Shown: positions 1 through 13,200 of the stretch, piece after piece | Position numbering within the stretch: the first letter of the stretch is position 1 | Layout: each line of letters opens with the position of its first letter | NCBI GenBank assembly: GCA_013407085.1 | Contig: JACCGJ010018343.1 | Location: forward strand, 170,292-234,291 | DNA from: Atriophallophorus winterbourni | Lineage: Eukaryota > Platyhelminthes > Trematoda > Plagiorchiida > Microphallidae | Length of the DNA: 64,000 nucleotides | Reading direction: 5' to 3' | The notes under the pieces: model-generated | The model's input: only the letters and a program-made list of their open reading frames with translations | The model's database searches: none | Told to the model about the DNA's origin: nothing | Position numbers and translations under genes: made by a program

Positions 1-159
1 ATGAGACTTTTAAGCCAAATCATCTCTATGTCTACGGAGCTGGAGAAAGGTCATTGATAATACATTGGCAAGTAAGAATGTGGTTTAAGAAGTTCTCATG
101 CAGATCACAATTCTAATAATTCATTTGTTTCATTGAATTTCCTTTTAAATGTTATTATC

Positions 160-163
<4 letters not shown>

Positions 164-191
<28 letters not shown>
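164..191. repeat. (TA)n microsatellite
   Basis: An uninterrupted run of alternating A and T, about 28 bases long, inside the intron that precedes the first visible exon of the FN3 gene. Confidence 0.95.
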
Positions 192-295
192 ACGAAAAGA
201 TATTGATACGTTTACAAAAGCAACACATGTCTCAAATTTACTCGAACGATTATTTTGGAAACTTTCAATCAAGATATTCCCAATTACCATGAATG

Positions 296-720
296 CATAC
301 CTGAAACACGTAATGGATCACGCTTTGCAACCATGGTCTGCGTGGCTCAAGAATAATGTGGAACGTATGCAGCAAATCAACCACGACTAAACAAAACTAG
401 TTTTCAATATCCGAAACAAGCCATATAAAGAAAGGTTAGATCACCGGAATTTGTTCGACCGTCCCTATCGACGAATCACAGGAGACCTTATAATATTGTT
501 CAAAATATTATATATCACAAACCATCCCTTACAAAATTCATTCATGCAAACGAATACGAGAAATATTCAAATTCATGAATATACGCTGTTGGGATCTTAT
601 TTCCGCCTGACCTGTAGCAGGTAATGTTATTCTTTTCGTGAATGTTTTACCTGAAGCAGCTTACCTTCAACCGTTACTTGTTCAATCAGGTTGCATGAGT
701 TTAAAAACAAATTAGATTTT
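296..720 (+). mobile_element. CR1-like LINE, C-terminal RT fragment
   Basis: Broken plus-strand reading frames match the region after the reverse transcriptase of the other CR1-like copies here: a W-S-A-W-L-K block, then P-Y-K-E-R-L, then R-R-I-T-G-D-L-I. The same order occurs in the copies near 24.0 kb and 63.0 kb. Stops and frameshifts show it is dead. It sits in an intron of the FN3 gene. Confidence 0.65.
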
Positions 721-1040
721 CAATTTCTTGTTTCCCGAATCTGAATGATCTGATCTGATTGGTGATATTGTTTTTATACACTTACATTTTTTATTTTAAA
801 GAATTATAATTTTGCTGCATTTCAGACCATCAAATTTTTTGAAGTACTCTGAATAATTGTCTCAAAATCGTTGATTAGGCCTTTGCTGACATGAAGTTAT
901 CACATCAGGTTTCCGCTCTTCAGAATAATACGCGAATGCGGTTAAACATACGTGATTCATCCACATATCATTTTAAATCTCTTCGATTTTTAATCTCTGG
1001 ATTAGATTATGCTTATGGTTTTTCTTGTTCCTTCAAACAG

Positions 1041-1238
1041 CACAAGCCGCCTCAACAAATTTTCAACCAGGTCTACTTGTACAAACTCGTGATAAAATGC
1101 AAGGACGATGATGAAGGAATAATCACGTTTGAGTACAAAACGAACAATCCTTATGCGAATTTCGTAGATCAGGTTGAGTGGACAAACGATAATGGGGAAA
1201 AAGTCATAACAAAGATTGAGACATTCCGGTTGTATCGG
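1041..1238 (+). CDS. FN3 gene visible exon 1 (block A)
   Basis: Acceptor ttccttcaaacag and donor gtaagt flank 66 codons, phase 0 to 0. The start (PPQQIFNQVYLYKLVIKC) aligns with exon 7 (PIPDILHGGPGFHYELAVRC), making it the first exon of the duplicated block. An open frame runs upstream of the acceptor, but its sequence does not look coding. Confidence 0.75.
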
Positions 1239-4200
1239 GTAAGTGAGCTGTATATTTTAAACTTTTAAAACGTTACTGAATATTATTGTGTAACTATACA
1301 AGCGTTGAATGTCAATACAGCGTTTATATTTCTCTGCATTTATCAACGTAAAGCATAATCAATAAGCTCAATTGTTTCACTATAATAATCTTCATTTTTC
1401 TTTTTTGTCGCGAAAGTTATATTATACGTATAAACTTTCAGGTTACGCTGTACAAAAAACCAGACGGATTACCTTTTCGTAAAATTATGTCCGCAGCTGG
1501 ATATTCAGGAGAAGGCATTCCGAAAACTGTAGTAACATCATTAGAAGTGGTCCATGTTACTTCCAACACGTTGGTCTTATCTTGGAACTTTATACAGTCG
1601 GGACAATTAAAAAACGAATCGAATGGTTTTTTCAAAGGATTCCGAGTGACCGGTTGTCGAATACGTCATTCCATAACGTCATGCAGCACAGGGAACAAAT
1701 TTGAACGTGTGAGTGCTTGGGGTGGTTGGGTATACTTGAAAGATTTAATGAACGAGCCTAAATACATGTCTTTTTTCTAGCAACTTTTGCTTGGAAAAGT
1801 CACAAAAGAATTTCGAAAGGAACTTGCTTTACGTAAACGGCTTATACAAAATACCGACTCCAGTGAGGTGATTTCAAATCAAGGGGATCCCGTTTACGAG
1901 GCTTTGGAAACCAGAGGGGATAAATTTGTTGCATACGTTGGGGGATTGCAGGAAGAATGGGATTATTCAGTTTATGTCGAAGTAATGAATATATTAAATG
2001 CAGGAAATCCCAGGTAAGAAATTACTCGAAATTGATGGTTAAACTGTTCGATATTTTTGATGGGTTATTTCGTCATTAGTATATAAGGAAGCAGCTGGTT
2101 ACCCCGCGTGCGAAATAACTATTAGAGCTAGGATCGTTCCCCTAGCATTATATTTTTACAATAGAAACTAAATCTAATTCGATTTATATACCTAATATTC
2201 TTATTTAGCAAGCGGTCTAGATATTGCTTGTGTTATACTGTCTGATTGTTTTTTAATCAATTAATAAAATACTTATCTCGTCTGCACAAACCGGGGTGGC
2301 ATATTCCGGGCAAGCGAGCAATCAGTTCAAATCGAGCAATTTGTCGTTTCAGATTTCTGGCTTATAGACCTCATTCAGTGAATCTTTTTGAACATGACAG
2401 GCCACATCGAGATGAATTGGCTTATTTACCGAGCCAGCACAGCGTGAACGCGGTCAAGGTCTATTGACGATGCAACGTTTCACTCGTGCATCACATTGTG
2501 TTCGACATACGTGTCATATGCGCTTAAAGCTAAATCGCTAGTGGGGAGATGATTGCAGTTTATTAGAAAAACAATTTGATTTGGAGTAAAAGAATTACTA
2601 TAATCGGTTTGAACTTAGATATATTGGTAGATAACACTCGCTAGATTGGTTGTTGTATTCATTAATGTGATGTTGAGTAATTGGTCAAAATGATTTCGTC
2701 TTTGACAGAATATATCTTCACCAAGCCGACATTTTATCTGAATTTAAAAATCTAGTGAATATTTCGCTTCGTTTTGATAAACATGCACAAAATTGCACTG
2801 CATTTCAAGAATTATATTGCATCTATTTTGACTAAGTCAATATTAGCGTAAATTAGGTGCACGTATTTAATCGTTTGAATATTTGTATCCTGAAAAGTCG
2901 TATATACTCCAATACCTAAAGATTAATTTGATTCGCGTTAATTTAAAATGTTTTTAGTGATCTGTGAAAGAAATTATGGTACCGGTCATCAGATCGATAA
3001 ACGCTCTCTCTGTAACCGGTAAATGTAATGTGCTTGAACAGAATTAATCTTTTAAAGGCAGAATTGCCTCATTCTAAACACTCCGATATATCCATCCCCA
3101 CGTAATATCCGCTATCTACCAAAATATAACATGATATTGTCAATCATAATCAATACCGTACATATTGTTCCCGTCAATCTACATTATGCTACTCTCAAAA
3201 TGATGACTAAACTTGTATTGGGGACCATAATAGTTACACGTTTTCGTGTTGACTTTTGACTCTTTCAGCAAGAAAATCGCTACCAAAACACTTAAATCAA
3301 TCCCAGGGATCCGAATTGTGTCGGTCAATAATAGCGAGGCGGAAATATGGTGGCCAATACTGAAAGAAGCTGACAGCTGCCTGAGCAGCGTTTCTGGAGG
3401 TAACTAAAAAAGAGTTCCAATAATTTATAACAAATGACTTAATTCTGAATAGTTGTTAAATCGAAATCGGATCTTGAGGAAAAATTGCAGCAGACATAAA
3501 AACCTCATCAACACTCGGTTGCTTATGCAGATTTGGTTGTCAAATTCTATATTTTTGTTTGCTTTCCATCAAACCTTACTGTATGATAAATAATTTGACA
3601 CCAGGAACGAAGATGATTATCAAGATAAAACCTGGAATTCCGATATAAATATCGATACAAGCAACTCATTATGTGTTTTAACAGAGATTATAAAACCTTG
3701 GCAATCCACCAGAAGTGTAAGTTTGAAATTATTTGAATCTATAAATAGCCGCCAGGTGTCCTACTTACGGTGATTATTTCGATATATTTCATCGGTAGAT
3801 ATTGGTCGTACCCTTAGAACAGTTACCAGAAGTTCCTTAACGGTGGATGATTCCGCCCAATAAGCCTAGAAATAGTGGAAAATAAGTGAACAATTTTTAC
3901 TAAAAACCCAATGTTAATCAAAGAGCTAGAAACGGTTAGATAAAAAACTATACTATAGAGACAGAAAAATAAAAAGCTGTAAAATTTATCTGGGATCGAT
4001 TTACAATGATTTCTTGTTCTCTTAATCATCCGACAACCTAAACTATACTATTTTACTACTATTTTTGAACATCGCACACTTTTGTTAGACATTGTGTAAC
4101 TGTTCTCATGAATATTTAAATTTTTTAGCCAACCAGGAAAGCGAATCTGCATCCACCGTATCCTGTACACCACAATCCAAAATCCACATCAGCAATCTCA

Positions 4201-7200
4201 GCCCGGGTAATTTGTACTGGATAACTGTGCGTTTGTTTGCCGGGGGAATCGAAAAGTGGGCTAACACTTTGGCAGTAAAAACTCATTCCTTCGCACCAAG
4301 TAAGTTTCCCAGCTTGATTAACTGATTCTTGACAAATGTAGACTCTAAGGTTTTATCGTATATTACATTTTCGGACAGCACAATACTTTGCCCTTGATGG
4401 ATTTCGCAGAACTGCCATCACAAGTCGGTTGTCAGTGTCCTTGTAGGGCTGGTTGCAAGTAATGAAAATACTAACAACTCGACCAGGAATGCGTTCTGCG
4501 GATTACTGCTTGATACTGAAGAAGTTTCTGGGTTTACATGAGGGAATTGCCCGAAAATAAACAAATCTGTTGCAATAGCTTTACATCCATCTAAAGTAAT
4601 GATGCAAAATTTGCATGGAATCCCAATGACATCGGATGTTGTAGATGTTAAAATATAACAGCTTACGTCAGCTACACTGCATTTACAAACGTTTTCATTT
4701 CAAGCCAAAGCAAATCGCTGTAAAAATTATCCTCATTGTTTTTCTCTTGGCAGTTCTCCGAACTTGTGTAGTTGATTTTGGACGTAAAATCACCAAAATG
4801 GAAGACATCATCAGAAAAACAATGTTTCGAATATAAATGTCAATGAGTATCATTCGAATTGATGTATTCAGTCCGAATTCAACTACGATTTTTGACTGAT
4901 ATTCTTGCGTGTCATCGATTCTTGCATGTTCTCATCGGTTCGTATATGCTATCCGTTCGGGCGTTCTAATTTGTTAACTGCGGCATATCGTTAAAAGCGT
5001 ATAATGAGGATGATCGAATTTCTGAGCGCTCACATCCGTATCTGTCTGGCGTATTAGTGTTGGAGGCAGTACGATGATTTTCAGTGAACATCGAAAGCAC
5101 AAAACTGTTCAGTGGAGTTAAAGAATATCGTACCGCGAAGTATGAGGTGTGCTAAACAGGCGCGAAATTCAAAATATATCATCTTGCAATTTAACTGAAA
5201 TTTTATAGAGGTAGTTTGATACAAGTATAATCCTCAGTGTAGTACACCCTCATATTATTATACGCTTCTGTTTGCAATAGCTCAAAATTTATCATGCTAG
5301 TTTCGCTCGAATAACAAAGGAACACAGGCTATTGAACCTATAGACTCATTAATAACAGATTCCAATAATTTTGATTCCACTCACACATACTCACGTGCCA
5401 TCGTAATCTTCCAGATATGCCTTCTCCTCCGGTGGATTTGAAAGTGCACTGCGTGAACAATCCTGGACTTTTGAAGACAGCGCTTTTGGAATGGGAACTT
5501 GAACCATATTCTGAAGTTCCGCCTGAATTTATAATTGAATGGACTGCAGGCTATGATCGTTCTGCCAATGCACGGATTAACAATGAAATTGCAGGGCAGA
5601 GTATGGCAAACAAAACCCAATTTTGGATCAGTAAGCACACAATTACGGCACGAATTGCAGCATTGAATCAAGTTCGACTAGGAAGATGGCAAAGTGTTTC
5701 CTCGGAAGACGCGCTTCACATTAATCATTATGTTGGTTCAGATAATTGGATATATTTTACTGCGGTCGTATCGCTGTATTCGGATTTGGTATACCATTTT
5801 CGGGTTCGTTCAAAACTCAACGGGTCAATATCAGATGCATCAAATGTTTCGCCAATTCCCGAGTTGAAGTCATTAGATTTTTGTTACGTCCATCCAACCC
5901 CGGTTCAATCAATACCAAATTTGTTGTTGGTTTACGCCACGGAAGAGAATCAATTAATGATTCGTTGGACAGTGAGTCTCGTGAAGGTTGCAGCATTTAT
6001 CGGGTCTGATAATTGTTTGCTTAAACAAAAATAGATGTGAAAAGCAGTTTTATTTTCTAAATGAAGCTGAACTATTCAATTAAATCGTCATTGATTTTTT
6101 TCTTAGTTTTCTCAATATACGTTGGAAAACAATACTACACTTTCGCATATTTAGATTTGTTATTGAGCCTACGTCGGAATACCAAATCTCGCATCAACAG
6201 GACCCTTTAAAATTTAAAGTAGACAACAAATATTGGGGCCACGTGAATTTTATTTCATACGGTGCCAAAATCTAATAAAATAGATGGCATGCATTCCTTT
6301 TCCAATAATAAATCTCACATATTGCTTTAAATGGCATTAGTTTAAGATCGCGTCCAATTCCATTAAAATATCGTGTGCAATGTATCGGTTCTATGCTGCA
6401 TAGTGGAATCTATAAGCTCTATATGCATAGTGCAAAAGAATGTGGAAATTCGGATAGTTTATTTGTGAAGTAAAAACATATTTTTAGATGGTTATTTTCA
6501 CTGGAGCAAAAGTATCATGTAGTTGGTTAATTTAAAATACAATTCATATGCTATTATGCAATATGTATTGTATTGTGTGCATACACATGAAAAATAAATT
6601 GAGCGCTTCAAGCTACAAATTCTGGTTTTTCGGTGATCTCATCCAAAATAATTACACATTACACATATATTCTCCCTATTTTACGGTTAGAATTCCCCAA
6701 TTAGAGGGTTCTGAATAGCGGAGTGCTTATTCTACCTAGCAAGTTTGTTTACGAACACATGTTCAACTGCTATAGATAGTGTGTGCTAATGCAGAGCTTT
6801 CTTTAGGCGTGTGAACCCAAAAACATGCTCTAACTCCGTGTTGTAGCTTAAAGTTTTATTGATAGATATTCGGTTTCACCTATCCGTTTGTCTAAATATC
6901 GATTTACACTCTAACAATGTTGGTATAAATATTTCACTTCAATCTTTGAAATAAGAATACGTGATTACTTAATATTGTAACAACCAACTTTATTATGTTC
7001 CCTAATAAGCCCATACCAGACATTCTACATGGAGGACCTGGATTCCATTATGAGCTGGCTGTTAGATGTGTATGCTGTTCAATTGACCAAACTTACAAAA
7101 TGAACATTTCAGCAGAAAAATGTCAAGTCGAGCTCAATCCAACATCAAATATCGCGAGAAATGCATTCACGGAAGTTGGAAATTTCAATCTTTTACCATT

Positions 7201-10200
7201 CAAAAGATATGAGGTTAGTCAAAAAGTTAATATTGATTGATACTATTCCACGTATACAAAATGTTTGTTATAATATTATACGAAAGAACAATCATTTATT
7301 ACCATCTTTGATACAATAAACATTGCGATCCTGCTTCTGGGCCGATGAGATTAAAACCCTAGAAGCTTTTATTTGTAATAAAGATGTTCAGCTGGGTAGT
7401 CCTCAAAAGCTTGATAAATGAAACAGATTCCCGAGTTGACAGTTCCGGACGACCTTCATCAAAACCATATGGGCACACAATAAAAGATTGAGCATTATAT
7501 ATAGAATTCCTATAGTTATTCAAATATAAATTACAATCCAAGCCAAATAATTCAATCTCATTCAAATGATGTCTGAGATTCCGAAAACACCGAAGTTAAT
7601 TATAAATTTCTTGGCATCTTCAAGATTCAAGAATTTATGGTCACAAAAAGCACATAGTTTCACAATTATTATATCATAGTAAATATTCGTTCAGGAAATA
7701 GGTATAAAATAAACATGTAATGCCAAGTATAGTCAAGTTGTATAGTTACCATGAGTCAATACGCAGGTGTCGTCAAATCGTTATGCAGCAAATAAGTATC
7801 CAAATTTCGAATAAACGTTTCGACGCTGGGAGAGATGACAAGAGTTTCAGGTTGGGAATTCCAAAGGAAAAAGACACGTACACAATAAAAATATCGGCGA
7901 TAGCTGATACGGGAGCGTGGAATTTGCAGTGTCGCTGAGTGGCTGCGTGTATGACGTGACTTACGGTATTCGAATATGTGTTTTAAGGGATGATGTGGGG
8001 TATTTTATATTTTATATGTCAGTATCACATCAAATATTAGTAACTGTACGAAGTAACTGGAAACTGTCAGCTCGAACCAGTACATCATTTCACATATCTG
8101 GGTTCAACCATTGCGGATAACCTCTCGCTAGACACGGAAATTGATAAGCGGATTGGCAGAGCAGCTGTCATTTTGTCCCGATTGAACTCTCGTGTTTGCG
8201 GTAACTGCAAGCTGACTGTAAAGACAAAGATAGAAGAAGAAGAAGAAGAGAACTTTATTCGTTAAAACGAATTTTCAGTTAATCAAAATAGCTTAAACAC
8301 AGAATTTCAATACGAGTAAGGGGGACATCAAACTTTGATGGGAAAATTTGTGATTGCCAGTCACATTCAAAATCAAAACAGTTTCGGTTCCGTCTGCAGG
8401 CATGTATGAGTTTTCTTTCGCATTATTCTGACCGGCGCAGCAAATTCCCCATCCTTCAAAAAATAAAAATATTGCGCAGCGTTTAAAGCGTGCGGGGCAT
8501 CAAACGTCCTTTGTTCACATGTTCACGACATGTTAAAACGTTTCAAAAACAAAAGCTTCCTTGTTGACTGAAAAAATAAAAATGCATGAAAACATTAATT
8601 TTGAGCACGGCCGATTCAAAGACCCCGCTCCAAAAGAAAAAGATGATGGTATACAGTGCGTGCGTACTAAATGCTTTACTATACGGCAGTGAAACCTGGG
8701 CCACCCACACAAGACACGAACGGAAGCTGAATGCTTTTCATCTACGAAGCATCCGTCGTAACTTGAACATATCGTGGATGGACAGAGTGACTAACGCTGA
8801 AGTGCTTTCAAAAGCTGGTCTACATAGCATGTTCTTCCTATTACGTGACCGCCGCCTGCGGTGGCTTGGTGATATCTATAGAATGAAAAATGGTCGTATT
8901 CCGAAAGATCTACTCCACGGTGAGTTGCAATTAGGAAGTCGACCATTGTTCAGACCGCACTTGCGGTACAAAGATGTTTGCAAAATAAATATGAAAGCTC
9001 TTGACATTGACTCCGCAAGCTGGGAAGAACTTGCTCTTGACCGCTCACTTTGGAGGCATTGTGTAAAGCGTCGACTGCAAGCCAGGGAGAAGCAAATACA
9101 GCTCCTGGCTGCTGAACGCAGATCACGCCGCCGGCGTGCAACTGATGCAATACAAAAGAGTTCTGACTATCGTTGCAAGCGCTGCGGGAGAGATTGTTCC
9201 TCCCGAATCGGACTGTTTAGTCATACAAAAAGTTGCAAAACATGAAATTCATGCGATGTGATGTACATCCATGGTCGACATCGACCGACGGAGGCCAACA
9301 ACAACAACAGATCACATCGCTTCGAAGGCTTCTTCGAAGGGGAGTTGGGAGCCTCAGTTTTTGCAATCGTTCCTCGTACGTTAGTTTCCGGAAACCTCTT
9401 AAGAGTTTGGTCGCGCGATGGTATATTTTGTCAAGCAATAGTATATTTTTTGTGACCACGGAGTTCAAGCTTGTGATGCATGCTCCATGGTTGGAAATAT
9501 ATAGGCTCTCATGATGGTGGGCAACGTTCCAGGCGAGAAGGTTCTGAAAATCCGTCGCAGCATACCTAGAAGCTTGGAAGCACGCTTGTAGATAACCTCA
9601 CAATGCAGGCTGTTCTTCAGGCTGCCTTTCGATTCTGTCTAGCTCAAAATAGTCTGCCCAGAGTGATACTGGTATTGGAATGGCTTACCAATTTGCAACA
9701 CCTAACATTTTTGAAAATTAAATGGCAAATTATTCCGTACCGACCATTCATGTAGAGCATCTAGATCACGTTGCAGCTGTACACAGTCCGCAGCTGTTTT
9801 TTGTCATCAGCAAAAAGAATCACCTTGCATGCGAGCGTCTCTGGTAGGTCGTTGATGTAAGCCAAGAAAAGAAAAGAAAGAAAAGTGTAGAAATGCATTC
9901 GGATTGAAACTGCGACGTCGCACTCGCAAATAATTTAAATGGAAAATATGGCTTGGTGAAACTATAGCCTCTTAACCAACGAAACTACATGGGAAACCTT
10001 TTGAACACTTAGAAACCACGTTACTAAACTTATTAATGAAGACAAATCATATTATCAAGCTGATAAAATGTCTTAAATGGATTAGAATCTAAAGCTTCTT
10101 TACCAGATTGTGAACAAGCAGTTTTCAGTTCAACCAGGAGTTGTGGCCTTACAGATGCATCTGCAATGACCACCAATGCAGCTGATAACCCAAATGTTCT

Positions 10201-13200
10201 CATAAATTATTATGCTATTTTGTCCGAAGAAAAGCGTAGATACATAACTGGATACAGAAGTAGAGCATTCTGTACCAAAGAAGAGGTGTTGGGAACTCTA
10301 CTATCGTTGAATCTAAGATAATCGCCCGGTTCTGATGAAATTACACCAAATATACTAAAGCATTGTGCACGATATTTATGTGGACCTCTGACGGATTTAT
10401 TTAACGAATTACTGTCCAAAGTGTCATATCGATGGACTGGAAATTCGGTATAATCTCTCGAATTTTCAAAGGCGGAGCGCGTGCAGAGCCCGCAAATTAC
10501 AGGCCTGTAACCCTGCTGTACACGACTCCAAGGTGCACGAAAGGATCGTGATGAACAAACTGAGCAAATAATTTTAAGATACTCGGCTATGTTAGGGAGC
10601 GCAACATAGTTCTAAAAATGGATACTCCTGGCTAAGTAACCTCCTCCATACCGTTGACGTATCGTTTCTAGCATTAGATGTTGAGAACACCATCTATGTA
10701 TGTTACCTCGATATGTTGAAAGCATTTGACCGCGTATATCACTTTATTCTGTGCAGAAGCTGTAACGAAGTGTTATCGTTGGCAGACTATTATTCTGGTT
10801 AGAAAATCACCTGATTGATTGGCTTGTTTATGTATAAGAGAATGGTGCTTTGTCAAAGTCAGTATCCGTGTCGAGTAAAGTACCTCAGGAATATGTCCTC
10901 TAGCCTATGCACTACGCACTTTATGCCAATGACTTACCGGCTTTCATCAAATTTTAGGCAGTTCTGTTTGTGTATGATATAAAAGTGTGGTCTAGGATTA
11001 GTGAGATGGAAGACTGCGAAGTGCTCCAGAACGAGCTGGAAAATCTCCATTCTTGTTTCACAGAAAACACCTACTGTTCTATTTCTAAAAGTGCCACATG
11101 CTAAACCTTGGAAAATATTTGGATTTCCAATATTTTTTTGGTACACATAGCCTCTCGTGGACCATGGAGCAATGGGACATACGTATGTTGATAAGCAACA
11201 CCCTGTGGATTTCGAGCCAATGCAACTTCGTTTACCGCAAAAATCACAGAAATTGTCACTCGTGAATAGAATTTTCGGTTTGTTCCGAAACATTCAACTA
11301 TCTGCATAATAACTACGTACATCAGACTCACGAAGAAATATGCAGTTTAAGTATGGTCGATATGGCCTAGACAAGATCCTGTGGAATTTGCATAGATTAA
11401 ACAATCGAGCTATCAACTTGTTGCCGTACTCAGCCAGAAATTATACAATAAGCGAATCAAAATCCTGAATTTATTCGACTATCCACGTCATCGTCTCCGA
11501 GAGGAGTTTGAATACCACAAATAATCCTACAAAATGCTTATTAAATCTGCGTGGCTCGTATAAGACAAAAGATCACACATTGACTCTCACAGTACGTAAC
11601 TCGCGACTCAACTGTAGACGAGATTTTTGCCGTGCGAGTTATTTTTACCTTGAAGCATCCACCTGATTATGTTACAAATTAACCAAATCAAAAGATCTTC
11701 AGGAGATAGCTTGATGCCTTTTTGAGTCCTAACCCATGCATCGACGAAAACTATACAACTTAACCCCACAGACTCGATGTGTCATCCCACCAATCGTAAA
11801 CAAATTCTGCCCTATGGAATTTTAACCAAAATCTTGAGTTGCTCGGTGTTAGGAGGGCACCCCCTGTCGTGTAGACAGTGAACGAACTATCGATTAATCG
11901 ACCAATCAAGATCGATAGTGAGTTCCAATTGTGATTTTTATTCACTGTGATATTCACACATTTGCTCAATTGTGATACTCTTCGCATTCGGTGAATACAC
12001 GAGTTCAGTGACGGTTGCGTTCTCTCTGACCACACTGGCTGGGCCAACAATAGTAAAGCACAGACATAACACTCGGTAAGGAAACAAATCACATTTTTCC
12101 TTGTTGTAATAGTCTTAGTTCCCAAATTACTCTGTGTATTTTCTAAAGGTATATGCTTGTTTGACCGCTTACTGTTATCAATCGGTAATTTTTTCCCGCA
12201 TCCGCCGAATTGTAATCCAAATATATTTTTTCTTTAAAGGGCTTATTAATATGTCTTTAATACATTTTCTTTTTGCTTATTTAAATGATTCGAAATTTCC
12301 ACAAACAGGCCGTTTTGACTGCGAAAAATTGGCATGGATCTTCGTCTTTAACCAGTATTGGTTATTCAAGCGAGCTAAAACCAACTTATCAAATGAAGCC
12401 ACCAAATGTTATTTGGACTACGGCCAGCTATGTTCTACTGAAGTGGGATAAACCGGACAACGATTTGCTGGAAGCGCAAATTCATGGGTTTTTTAGAGGA
12501 TTTCTACTCACCTGGTGTCCCCTCTTCAGGGAAACGTTAGCGTGCCGGTCTGCTAATCAGCAGGTGGTAAGTTGCATCGAACATTCTCTTTATGCACTCC
12601 ATGTCGATCACTCTAATTTCCCGTGTATATTTTGTAGACTTTCTTGGTATCCAATACTTCGAGCACGGCGAACATCATTGACTATTCCTCCCTGGATGTT
12701 TCAAGATGTTTAACAGATGAAATGTTAGATAATGTCAAAGTCTATCGTTCCAAAAGCAGCCCAATCGCTTTAAAAGACCACGATCACTTCGCGCTTGTCA
12801 GTGGCTTGTCGTGGAATTCACACATCAAGATCCAAACGAGTGTACTTAATTCTAAGTACCATGGTATTCCCAGGTGAGCGGAGCCTATTCTTTCGTTATG
12901 GACGTTCACATAAGTTTATCTGAAATCGATGATAAATACTGAGCCTAATGTTCGGAAAAATGAACTGCTTGTTCGCTATACGAATAATTTTTATCTCAAA
13001 TAAACGGTAATTAATTGGGGGTTATAACCCGATACAATCTTGATATTTGGATTCAGAAATAAAATTTAGTTCTACTTTCAGATTCGGTCATTGAAATTTG
13101 ACTTGAACATGTTTTCGGGTCATTGATCCAGCAATAAACTTTCTCGTTGCACGGTCACTTGAAGATTACGTGTCGACTCATACCTTAGGTCAACCACTCC

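Larger units (their letters stand above)
8046..9310 (+). mobile_element. RTE-Z LINE, 5'-truncated copy, interrupted
   Basis: The left part (to 8231) encodes a broken ISRLNSRV-type segment after the RT domain. The right part (8645-9245) is an open C-terminus with YGSETWATHTR, RLRWLGDIYRMKNGRIPKD and a terminal C2HC finger (C-x2-C-x12-H-x4-C). The 3' end is a short UTR followed by AAC repeats (about 9295-9309). The copy is split by an insertion at 8232-8634. It lies in the FN3 gene intron after exon 7. Confidence 0.85.
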
